From the NCBI GenBank assembly GCA_934278005.1, contig CAKQWG010000080.1, forward strand, positions 1 to 14,429: DNA of 14,429 nt. The letters are read 5' to 3'. Made by a program: the position numbers and the translations under genes. This DNA comes from an uncultured Pirellulaceae bacterium (GTDB taxonomy: Bacteria > Planctomycetota > Planctomycetia > Pirellulales > Pirellulaceae). Below the pieces are notes generated by a model. The model did no database searches. It was not told the DNA's origin and saw only the letters and a list, made by a program, of their open reading frames with translations. Shown piece by piece: positions 1 to 9,100 of this stretch (positions within the stretch are counted from its first letter, which is position 1; the number at the start of each line of letters is the position of its first letter).

Positions 1-51
1 CTCTGAACGAAACTCTGCTCTGAACGAAACTCTGCTCTGAACGAAACTCTG
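1..51. repeat. Three perfect 17-bp tandem repeats
   Basis: The unit CTCTGAACGAAACTCTG occurs three times head to tail (1-17, 18-34, 35-51) with no mismatch. Each unit begins and ends with CTCTG, so CTCTG is doubled at every junction. The array runs into the window edge, so more copies may lie upstream. No reading frame or known mobile-element end is visible around it. It is too short, and has no spacers, to be a CRISPR array. It may be a slippage-prone intergenic repeat. Confidence 0.9.
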
Positions 52-155
52 TGGACGGCACCCGCGCAGCCCACTATGCACGGCACGCGATGATCGGCGG
101 TGGGGCGTCGCGAAGCGCGTCGCGCCATTTGTGCAAATCGTTATTATGCCGACGG

Positions 156-183
156 TTGACAGCACACGGGGTATGGATAGACT
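156..183 (+). promoter_or_regulatory. Sigma70-like promoter for the B12 riboswitch operon
   Basis: A perfect -35 hexamer TTGACA (156-161) is followed after 16 bases by TAGACT (178-183), a 4/6 match to TATAAT. Transcription would start near 189-191, just ahead of the first strand of the riboswitch closing stem at 193. The fit between the expected start and the aptamer edge supports the call. The 16-base spacer and imperfect -10 leave some doubt. Confidence 0.55.
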
Positions 184-187
184 ATGA

Positions 188-400
188 CCCTGTTCAAGGT
201 GACTCGCGTTGGTAGCCAACGGGGTGAACAGGGAACTCCGGTGAAAATCCGGGACGGTCCGGCCGCTGTGTGCCGCCTGCGATCTTAATCCGATCGCAAT
301 CCTTTGCTTTTTTCTACGAAAATAGTCATTGTTCGCTTTAATGCGGATGAGAAGGCTGTCAGCAATCGATTTGGCGGTGAGTCAGAAAACCTACCTTGAA
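188..400 (+). promoter_or_regulatory. Cobalamin (B12) riboswitch
   Basis: The conserved aptamer core is present in order. AGGGAAC leads into CCGGTGAAAATCCGG (about 238-252), which is the short hairpin with the family's GGTG..AATCC loop. ACGGTCCGGCCGCTGTG follows (about 254-270), and the 3' part GAGTCAG...ACCTACC is at about 379-395. The ends TTCAAGGT (193-200) and ACCTTGAA (393-400) pair perfectly and close the domain. A local hairpin CGTTGG/CCAACG lies at 207-221 and a peripheral hairpin TGCGATC/GATCGCA at 278-298. In this family adenosylcobalamin or a related corrinoid binds the RNA and usually turns expression off. No obvious terminator lies between 400 and the first gene, so control may act on translation or through alternative pairing. 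An exclusive alternative stem, CCCTGTTCA (188-196) with TGAACAGGG (225-233), is discussed in the findings. Confidence 0.9.
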
Positions 401-529
401 CTAGGCGACATCGTGCCTTCTTGGGTTGAGGCTGTCGTTGTAGTGCTGCTCACTTAGCTCGCCATCTGGGGTGCCGTGCGTGTGGGCTGCGCTGGATTTC
501 TAGCTGCCGTCAACGTTAGTAGACAAGTC

Positions 530-1492
530 ATGCTTGTTTATCGAGAGCCTAGTCGACAATGTCGTGCTGAAAATGGTGCTGCGCTGCCTCAGCGGCGCTA
601 CCGCCGACGCCTTGCGCGAGGCGCTAGCGTTAGTCGCTCAGCTTTTACGCTGGTCGAATTGTTGGTTGTGTTAGCTATCGTAGGCGTACTGGTCGGACTG
701 CTGCTGCCTGCTATTCAGGCTGCGCGCGAGGCCGCGCGGCGAATTTCGTGCAGCAATCATCTGCGGCAACTCGGTTTGGCGATCCACAATCATGAATCGG
801 CTCTGCGGACGTTTCCTGTTGGCTGCATCGGCTGCCGCTTGGAAATGCGACCGCCGGGCAATCCGTTCGTTCGCCAGAGATTCTTGTCGTGGAACATCCA
901 GCTGCTGCCCTATTTGGAACAAACGCCGCTGTTTGGCGAGTTCGATTTGAAGGTGCCTTCTTACGAAATGCCCAACCGATCAGCTGGCGCAAAAGTTGTC
1001 AGTGCATTCTTATGCCCGAGCACACCCTCGAGCCAGTTGCTCAATCCGACGGGCTTGTGGAAGGGGATGGCGTACACAGACTACTGCGGAATCTATGGCG
1101 TCGAAGGCTTGGGACAGGACGGTTCGACTGCCAGTACCGAACATCTCATTGCTCCCGAATTTTTGGGTGTGCTGCTTTACGAACAGCCGATCAGCCATCG
1201 CGATATTAGCGACGGTCTCTCGAACACTGCGCTGGTAGCTGAAACCATCCAGCGGCGTGTCACCGAGAATGAATGGGCCAATGGACACAATCTCTTTGCT
1301 CAGCAGGGCTCAAATCCAATTAATTCTGTTTCTGGCTTCGGAAACGAAATTGGTAGCCCGCATCCTGGAGGTGCCTACGCGGTGTTCTGCGATGGGCACA
1401 TTCAGTTTTTGTCGGAGGCGACACCGCAAGATGTGCTCAACAGTCTGCTCACTAAGGCGGGCGGCGAGGTCTTGCCAAACGCGATCCATTAG
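530..1492 (+). CDS. DUF1559 pseudopilin-like protein, first gene of the B12 riboswitch operon
   Basis: This is a planctomycete DUF1559 protein with a type IV pilin-like N-terminus. Counting from the ATG at 530 (320 residues), a basic leader is followed by FTLVELLVV (39-47) and a hydrophobic helix ending in QAAREAARR (63-71), the classic prepilin cleavage region. The C-terminal DUF1559 signature is HPGG (278-281) followed by FCDGHIQFL (286-294). A CxxC pair lies at 99-102. The residue before the cleavage-site Phe is Ala, not the usual Gly. Family members are thought to be exported and anchored by the N-terminal helix; their biochemical role is not established. A GTG at 476 would add 18 residues, but this would give an even longer leader, so I prefer the ATG; neither start has a strong Shine-Dalgarno. 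It begins about 130 bases after the riboswitch and lies 47 bases before the PEP-CTERM gene, so B12-dependent control is likely. Confidence 0.85.
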   Translation: MLVYREPSRQCRAENGAALPQRRYRRRLARGASVSRSAFTLVELLVVLAIVGVLVGLLLPAIQAAREAARRISCSNHLRQLGLAIHNHESALRTFPVGCIGCRLEMRPPGNPFVRQRFLSWNIQLLPYLEQTPLFGEFDLKVPSYEMPNRSAGAKVVSAFLCPSTPSSQLLNPTGLWKGMAYTDYCGIYGVEGLGQDGSTASTEHLIAPEFLGVLLYEQPISHRDISDGLSNTALVAETIQRRVTENEWANGHNLFAQQGSNPINSVSGFGNEIGSPHPGGAYAVFCDGHIQFLSEATPQDVLNSLLTKAGGEVLPNAIH

Positions 1493-1539
1493 AAATGTAA
1501 CTTACTAATCACGTACCACTTACTGCGATTGAGATCATC

Positions 1540-2268
1540 ATGAGAGTTTTTGTATTTCTGGCTTTGTTACTAGTGCCAACGGCCGCCCAGGCTGCCCTGG
1601 TATCGTTCGATGATATCGAATTCTGGGTCGGCTCGGGAGCCAATCGGGCCGCCGTGGCCATCGACTGGGGACCGGGAACAAATACGCCACCGGCGTTGGT
1701 GTGGGGATATCGGTGGGATGGCGCGGCCAGTGGTGCAGACATGTTCCAGGCGGTAGTTTCCGCGGATAAGCGACTATTCACCAAAATCCAGAATTATTCG
1801 TGGGGAACCGCGATTTATGGGATCGGCTATGACTACAACGCTAACGGCAGCTTTGCCTTGGACGACGGGACGTCTTTCGGTGCGAGCGGAATTGCTGTGG
1901 TGACCGCCTCTTCCGATGGCAGCAAAGCTGTCGAGGCAGGAGACCTGTACCAGGAGGGCTGGTTCACCGGCACATGGAATTACGGTGTAGCGGCGCAGGA
2001 CACAGCGGGCAATCCCACCAACCCCTTTGCAGGCGGAGCGTGGAGCGGTTCGTCGTCCGGGGCCGCGGCCCGCCAACTGTCTAATGATGATTGGGACAGC
2101 TGGGCGTTCACTCCGGGCTTCGATTCGGGGGTATTCGCAAGCAATCCGATCGCAGCGTCGTCCGCGGTCCCGGAACCAGGAGCGGGATCGCTACTGGCGC
2201 TGGGCCTGGGCGGCATGAGTTTGTACCGTCGTCGACGGACTACAACTCGTTTAGCAGCGAAGACGTAG
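1540..2268 (+). CDS. Exported PEP-CTERM protein of the B12-regulated cassette
   Basis: This 242-residue protein has a clear signal peptide (residues 1-18, ending AAQA before ALVSF). Its PEP-CTERM sorting tail is VPEP at 210-213, a hydrophobic stretch, then YRRRR at about 229-233. PEP-CTERM tails are recognised by exosortase systems, so the mature protein should be processed at the membrane and displayed or released. The body carries FWVGSGANRAAVAIDW (28-43), VWGYRWDG (54-61) and WDSWAF (185-190), with many aromatic and Gly/Asp residues, as in a beta-rich binding domain. I cannot name the domain. From memory only, similar WGYRWDG proteins occur at other cobalamin-riboswitch loci, including in Bacteroidetes. 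It follows the DUF1559 gene by 47 bases and precedes the DUF6580-type gene by 99. Capture of a corrinoid or metal is inferred from context. Only a weak GAG lies ahead of the ATG. Confidence 0.85.
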   Translation: MRVFVFLALLLVPTAAQAALVSFDDIEFWVGSGANRAAVAIDWGPGTNTPPALVWGYRWDGAASGADMFQAVVSADKRLFTKIQNYSWGTAIYGIGYDYNANGSFALDDGTSFGASGIAVVTASSDGSKAVEAGDLYQEGWFTGTWNYGVAAQDTAGNPTNPFAGGAWSGSSSGAAARQLSNDDWDSWAFTPGFDSGVFASNPIAASSAVPEPGAGSLLALGLGGMSLYRRRRTTTRLAAKT

Positions 2269-2367
2269 AGCGAATAAATACGACGAACGATTTGTAGCGA
2301 GTGCTGCGAGCCCGCGATTTTCAGCCAATCAACCCCTAGTCGGGCGTCGAGACGTCGGACATCGTCA

Positions 2368-2931
2368 ATGAGAAAGTTTTCCATGCACAGCAAAAGCAGT
2401 TTGAGTATTTCATCAGCGCGTCTCTGGACCGTGATCGGGTTGGTGGGACTAGCGACTGTGAGCCGCCTAGTGCCGCACCCGCCCAACCTAGTTGCCGTGG
2501 GTGCGGTTGCGCTATTCAGTGGCGCTTCTCTGCACGATCGGCGATTGGCCTTCGGCATACCGCTGCTGGCGATGCTGCTATCGGATCTTGTGCTTGGATT
2601 TCATGCACTGCTAGTCCCCGTGTATACGGGAGTCGTAGCGTATTCATTTTTCGGCAAATGGGCCGGAAGTGGCATGCGTCCCAGCAAGCTAATTCCGGCA
2701 GGTCTAGCGGGCGGAGTCGCATTTTTTGCGATTACCAACGCCGCGTGTTGGTGGCTATACTACGAACACACTTGGCTGGGCTTTAGCACATGTTTTCTGG
2801 CCGCTCTGCCGTTTTTTCAGAACACTTTCATCGGCGATGTGGCTTTTGGTGTATCGCTTTTTGGAAGCCTTGCGGTTGTAGAATATATGTTCCCAGCTGT
2901 GCGTCCCGCTTCGGCGACGGTAGCGGCGTGA
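2368..2931 (+). CDS. DUF6580-type multi-pass membrane protein, putative transporter
   Basis: This 187-residue hydrophobic protein has about five membrane segments. Its motifs match what I know of the DUF6580 putative transport family: RLVPHPPN (33-40) leading to VGAVALF (44-50), PLLAMLLSD (65-73) with LGFH (76-79), FFAITNAACWW (119-129), and PFFQNTFIGD (148-157) followed by a terminal helix. The size and topology resemble substrate-binding S components of ECF vitamin transporters, but no ATPase or T component is in the window. It is the third co-directional gene after the cobalamin riboswitch, 99 bases behind the PEP-CTERM gene. Uptake of cobalamin, a precursor or cobalt is therefore a reasonable inference. 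The ATG at 2368 is used; a second Met, residue 6, is a possible start. No strong Shine-Dalgarno is seen at either. The 263 bases that follow, up to 3194, hold no gene. Confidence 0.8.
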   Translation: MRKFSMHSKSSLSISSARLWTVIGLVGLATVSRLVPHPPNLVAVGAVALFSGASLHDRRLAFGIPLLAMLLSDLVLGFHALLVPVYTGVVAYSFFGKWAGSGMRPSKLIPAGLAGGVAFFAITNAACWWLYYEHTWLGFSTCFLAALPFFQNTFIGDVAFGVSLFGSLAVVEYMFPAVRPASATVAA

Positions 2932-3194
2932 GACTCCGAGAGTTTGCGCCAGGAGTTTGGGGCGCGTTTTAGTCGCGGGGTGATCCAGGCCACGTGTCTC
3001 AGCGGCGCGGACGCGATGTCACCGAGCAGGATGGGTTGCCAGCGCTGAACTCAAGCGCTCAACTGCCGTCTCGCAAGAGTTGGTTTTCGTTTATAACTTT
3101 CGACTCAACTATTGCCGAGCACTGCATGGCTGCGTATAGATCGTGATGTCGCTCTGCGCAGCGGACTGCTCATCACACTGCATGGAATCTTGCT

Positions 3195-6100
3195 ATGGCC
3201 CGCGTCAAATCTTCGAGCTCGCAGCCTGCGGCTAAAACACCCAGCGACCCGACTTTGCCGGAGCGTCGCTGGCTGGGTTGGGATGAGCCCACGTTGCCGC
3301 GCGTCGTCGAGCAGCTGCGCCGCGAATATGCCGTCGGCGATAACTGGGATATGCGGCAGGTGATGATTGTGCTGCCCGGCGGACTGGCGGGGCGACGACT
3401 GGCCGAGCTGCTGGCGATTGCCGCTCGCGAGCACGAACTGATCCTTTATCCGCCTCAGATTGTGACTGTCGGCACGCTGCCAGAGCATCTGTACTTGGCT
3501 AAGTTCCCATTTGCCAGCGATTTGGTTCAGCAATTGGCATGGATGAAGGCCCTGCGCGATACGCCGACGTCTGAATTGATGCATATCGTGCCCGCGCCTC
3601 CCGCGGCTACTGCGGTCCAGCAGTGGTTGGAGCTGGCCAAGATGTTTTCTGGAATCCACCGCGAGCTGGCCAGCGATTCCCTTAGCTTCCAGCAGGTGCT
3701 TGCGGCGGTAGGCGAGTCATCCGAGCGGCAGCGTTGGCAGGTTTTATCAGGAATTCAGACGCGCTACTTAGCTGCGCTCGACGCGCAGCAGTTGTGGGAC
3801 ATTCAGACCGCACGACTGTGTGCTCTCGAGTTTCGCGAACCGGTGGCGGATAAGCAAATTGTGGTGGTGAGCTGCGTCGACTTGAATCGCACTCAACGCG
3901 GGTTTTTAGCACAAGTCGCCGCTCGGGTAGCGATCTGGATTGCCGCGCCGGAGTCGGCCGCGCATCTGTTTGATGAGTTCGGCAGTTTGCAAAGTCCGCT
4001 GTGGTCGGATTTCGAGTTAGAGATCCCCGACGAGTGTTTGTTAGTAGGCAATTCGCCTACGGATCAAGCCGATTTGACATGTGGCTGCTTGGCTGAATTG
4101 TCCGACCGCTACCATGCACGAGATGTGACGCTGGGCGTAGCAGATGCTGGGTTAGTGAACGAGTTGAAATTGCAGTTGGGGCAGACGGGCCAGGTCGCTC
4201 GCTATGGTCCTGGCACGCCGCTAGCGCAGTCCGAGCCGGCCCTGCTACTGAGCCTGTTAGGAGAATACATCGACGCGCGCAGCTTCACCGCACTGGCAGC
4301 GCTCGTGCGGCACCCTGTCATGCCGACGATGTTCCAAGCTGCTGGTACAAATCTGCCTGTAGACTGGCTAGCCAGACTCGATGACTACTACCAAGCAGCC
4401 CTTCCCAAGCAAGTCGACGACTTCGTCAATCAAGAGCCAAGGGTAGAGCAGGCGGCTGCTGTATATACGGCGGTCAAGCGAGCTATTGTGCAGTGGCTTG
4501 CGCCGCTGACCGCACAGTCCCAGCGCGTCTCGCAGTGGGTCGATCCGCTGCTGCAAGTTATGACAGCCGCCTACGCAAACCAGATGGTCGACTTGGACCA
4601 TCCGCTGCAGGGCCCACTGTACTCGGCGGCCAGTCAATTGTGCGCAGCCATACTCTCGCTGCGCGACATACCGTCAGTGTTGGAGCCGTCGATGACTGTG
4701 TCTGAGTTGATCGATTGGCTGCTGCGAAGCATCTCCGGTCAATTGGTTCCCGAACCGGCCAGTGGCTCAGCCATAGAGATGTTGGGCTGGCTTGAACTGG
4801 GCCTGGATGATGCGCCTGTTTTGATTCTGACGGGTATTCATGACGGGGTGGTTCCGGAGAGCTCCAACGCGGACGCATTTCTCCCCAACGGATTGCGGCG
4901 GCAGTTGGGCATGATGGACAATACTCGACGCTATGCTCGCGACATGTATGCGTTGCAGGTCATATTGCGCACTCGGGCGCACGTGCGACTGATAGTTGGC
5001 AAGACCGATGCCAACGGAGACCCGCTGGTGCCTAGCCGGCTGTTGATGGCTTGCAACCTAGCGCAGCTACCTGACAGGGTGCTACATCTAGTCAAAGAGG
5101 ATGCGGTGGATGCACTCCCGGCGGTCGCCAAGCGTTGGAAGAAGGTGGGTGGGGCCAGCCGTCTCGAGATACCTCGGCCGGAGCAGGGAAGGCTGCCGCG
5201 GTCGCTAACGGTAACGGCTTTTCGCGACTTCCTGGCTTGTCCCTACCGCTATTACTTGGGGCACGTGCTTAAACTGCGAGACGACAACGATGCGGCCGCG
5301 GAATTGGACGCACGGATGTTTGGCGATCTGCTGCACGACACTCTGCAGCGTTTGGGAGAAGGCGCGCTGGCAAGCAGTGACGATGTAGAAGCAATCGAAG
5401 AGTTTCTGATCGGCAGTCTTCACGAAGTGGTTGCCCTACGCTTCGGCCCCAACCCGCCGGCCGCGGTGCTCATCCAAGTCGAGCAGGCAGAGTTGCGGTT
5501 GCGCGCATTTGCCCCCAAGCAGGCTGAGCGAGCCGCCGAGGGATGGGAGATCCGCTTCACCGAGCAGGGTGTTTCGTACGAAGATAACCTGCTGTTGGGA
5601 ATCGGCCAGCAGATGCGATTAATTGGCCGCATCGACCGCATCGACTATCATCCAGCCACTGGACGCTGGGCCATTTGGGATTACAAAACCAGCGACAGCG
5701 CCAAGCAGCCACTAAGTGTTCACTGGAGCAAATCGCAAGGGTGGCAGGATTTGCAGTTGCCGCTGTATCGCCCGGTAGCGCGACATCTAGGCGTGGGAGA
5801 TAATCCGTCGTTGGGCTACATAGCACTGCCTAAGCAAGCGACCGACATTGGATTCTACCCCGCCGAATTCACGTCAGCGCAGCTTGAGGAAGCAGACCAA
5901 TTGGCGCATCGCATCGCATCGCAGGTGGCCGCTGGCGAGTTCTGGCCGGAAGAACTGGGCGTACCCCGCTATGACGACTTTGCACGCATCTGCCAGTCCA
6001 ATGTGCAGAGAGTCGAAGTCGATCCGCCGCTTCGCCGCACGGCACGCTACGTTTCTCACCCGACGCGGGTTTCGGTCGCGACGGTAGCTGAGGCGCAGCG

Positions 6101-9100
6101 CATGTTGCAGCAAGACGAGCATCTTCGGCCTAGCTTTGAACCACTGTTAATCCGCGCATCGGCGGGGACGGGTAAAACATTTCAATTAACAAATCGGCTG
6201 CTGCAGATCATTCTGTCAGGGCAAGAAGTAGACACGATCCTAGCCAGCACGTTCACGCGCAAGGCAGCGGGCGAAATTATGCATCGCGTACTGCAGCGAT
6301 TAGCGCAGGGCTGCCTGGATGAATCACGGCGCGTGGAACTCGCCGAGCACCTACCGGGAGTAGACACATCGGCCGCTGCGTGCTTGGCAGCCCTCCGCCG
6401 CGTGACGCGTTCGATCCATCGCCTGCGGATTGGCACGCTGGACAGCTTCTTTGCGCAGATCGCGCGGACCTTTAGCTTAGAGATGGGGTTGCCGCCTGGA
6501 TGGACGCCGCTCGATCCCGTGATGGAATCGCAAGTACAGTTGCAGGCCATTGGACAAATGCTGGATAACCACGATCGCAAGACGCTGGTTACTTTAGTCA
6601 GGATGTTATCCAAGGGGGAATCGGCGCGCCAAATCTCAGAACAAATCCGCCAAACGGTGGCCGGTGGCTACTCTCTGTTTCGAACGGCCGAAGCCGAGGC
6701 CTGGGATCAGTTGCCGATCCCTGCCGCGCCGTCGGAGCAAGCGGTTGAATCAGCACTGCTGACTCTGGAGCAGACTCAGCTGAATAACAAATCAGGATCG
6801 GTTAACAAGAATGCGCAAAAGCAGCTGGTCGCGCTGCACCTGTTGGCCAGCATTGGAGATTGGGAGGCCGTCATTGCGCATGGGATCTACAAAAATATCG
6901 ATGCCGTCGAGCCGAGTTACTACAGCAGCCCCTTGCCGGATAGCCTGATTACCGCGCTGCGAACGCTGCATGAAAGAGCTGCCGCAGAATTGCTGCCGAT
7001 TCGCCGCGATCAGACCTTGGCCAGCTACCAACTGTTGCAGGCTTATGACAACGAGTACAGTGCCTCGATTCGCCGCCGCCGGTCGCTGGCGTTTCAAGAT
7101 GTCAGCCACTATCTGTCGCGCTGGATCACGCAGGGCCAGAGCAGTTCAAGTCAGGATTTGGTTCAGAACCGGGCTCAGGACGCATCTAAGGGCGGTGGCC
7201 GCCAAATTCTGTCCGCCAACGGGCGCGCGTCTGCTGCGGGCACAACTCGACTGGCTGCTGCTCGCTTGGCCTTTCGGCTGGACTGCAATGTACAGCATCT
7301 ACTGCTTGACGAATTCCAAGACACGGCGCCGGAGCAATGGCAAATTCTGAGACCACTGGCCAGTCCTCTTGGCGGGCTAGCGAGCGCCGATCGTTCCTTC
7401 TTTTGTGTCGGGGATACCAAGCAGGCCATCTATGGCTGGCGCGGTGGCGTGGCTGAGATTTTCGATTCTGTCGGGCACTCTGTGGAGGAGTTGAAGCAGT
7501 CGCAGATGAGCGAGAGCTTCCGCAGTAGCCCACAGGTGATGCAGTCGGTTAACGAAGTCTTTTCTAATTTGACTAAGCACGAGAATTATTCCAGCTGCGA
7601 CGCAGTTGGTCAGCGCTGGACGAACGATTTCCCCGAACACCGCACCGCGCGGAGCAGCATCGCTGGCTATGTCCGACTGCAGAACGGTCCTAAGCTCGAC
7701 AAGGACTTAAGCGGTGAGGTGCGGCAGACGCTTTTCCTGGACTTCACCGCTCGTCAGATTGCCCAGTTGGTGGCCGAGAGCGATGCCAGCATCGGCGTAC
7801 TCTTCCGCACCAATGCCGATGTGGGGCGGATGATCGGCTTGCTGCGCGAGTTGAAAGTGTCGGCCAGCCAGGACGGCGGTAATCCTCTGAACGATTCCGT
7901 GGCGGTGGAGTTAATTTTGTCGCTGTTGCACATGGCCGATCATCCAGGCGATGGGCGCTGCGCCTACCATGTGGCCACCTCTCCGCTGGCCCAGTGGCTG
8001 CCCTACTCGGCAACCGCGCAGCCCGACAACCTTGCGCATTGGTTTCGCACGCTCGTCGTCCGCGGTGGTCTAGCACAGGCTATCTCTGAAGTGGCAGATC
8101 AATTGGCCAATCATCTGTCATGGTGGGACCAACATCGCATGGAGCAGTTGATCCGCGCGGCGCATGAGTACCAACCGAGCTATCGCGGACGATTGCGCGA
8201 TTTCGAAGAGGCGATCCTGCGGGGACGGGTGGCGCTGCCGACGGAGTCACAGGTAAAGGTCATGACGGTCCACAAGAGCAAGGGCCTTGAATTCGACGCG
8301 GTTTTTCTACCCGATTTGGATATCGATCTGTCGTCTGCAAATCGCCTGTTTGTGCTCCGCGGCAGCGATCCTTGCCAACCACCCGACGGCGTGCTGCGAT
8401 ACATGAACGCTCAGTTGCAAGCGGTGTTGCCAGTCGATTGGCAGACTGCTTTTACGCTAGATAAAGAGCGCGGTGTCAATGAATCGCTGTGCCTGTTGTA
8501 TGTGGCCATGACACGCGCTCGACATGCGTTGTACATGACCACGCGGCCGACCAGCGGCAAACCACTGCAATCACTCGGATCCCTATTGCAGTCGACGCTC
8601 GGAGAGGGGCAACTGGCCAGCGAATCCGAGGCGGTGCTGTATGAACAAGGGACAAAACAGTGGTACCAACCAAAAACGCGACCTGCCGCAGAAGATGCAA
8701 GCGCAGCCCAAGCGGCGGCCGATAGTGGAGCGTTGATTAAGTTGCGCACGGATGCGGCTACGGCACCTGTGCGGGGTCTGCGCGTGGCGGCGCCGTCCGT
8801 CCTGCAGACGCCCCAACAAACCATACCGTTAATTCGTGCGTTTTCAGTGAGCCAGGCTGTGGGCGCGACGCACGGCACGCTCATGCATGCCATGTTCGAG
8901 CAGGTCGAGTGGCTTGAGCAATACAAATTCGATCGAGAGGCACTGCGTCGCGTGGCGCTTGCCAGTGCTGAACCGGAGGCTCTGCGGCACGTCTCGCTGG
9001 AACGATTGATCGACGAATTCGCTGGCCATTTAGAATTGCAAAGCGTCCGCGCTGCGTTGAGCCGGACACGCTATCAGCAACCGCTGATGGGGCAGGTTCC

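Noticed and set aside
1..51. Possible CRISPR array
   Set aside because: The repeats are directly adjacent with no spacers and no cas genes are present.
90..126. GC-rich GCGTCGCG direct repeats ahead of the riboswitch promoter
   Set aside because: They pair only partly, have no T tract and lie in no recognisable gene; not enough to call a terminator or operator.
1980..2558. 192-codon open frame on the minus strand
   Set aside because: It overlaps the PEP-CTERM and DUF6580-type genes in antisense, has no recognisable motif, and the plus-strand genes have clear signal, sorting and membrane features.
3041..3059. AGCGCT-gaactca-AGCGCT hairpin after the DUF6580-type gene
   Set aside because: The T-rich stretch is about 20-30 bases further on, so it does not meet the pattern of an intrinsic terminator; both arms are also self-palindromic.
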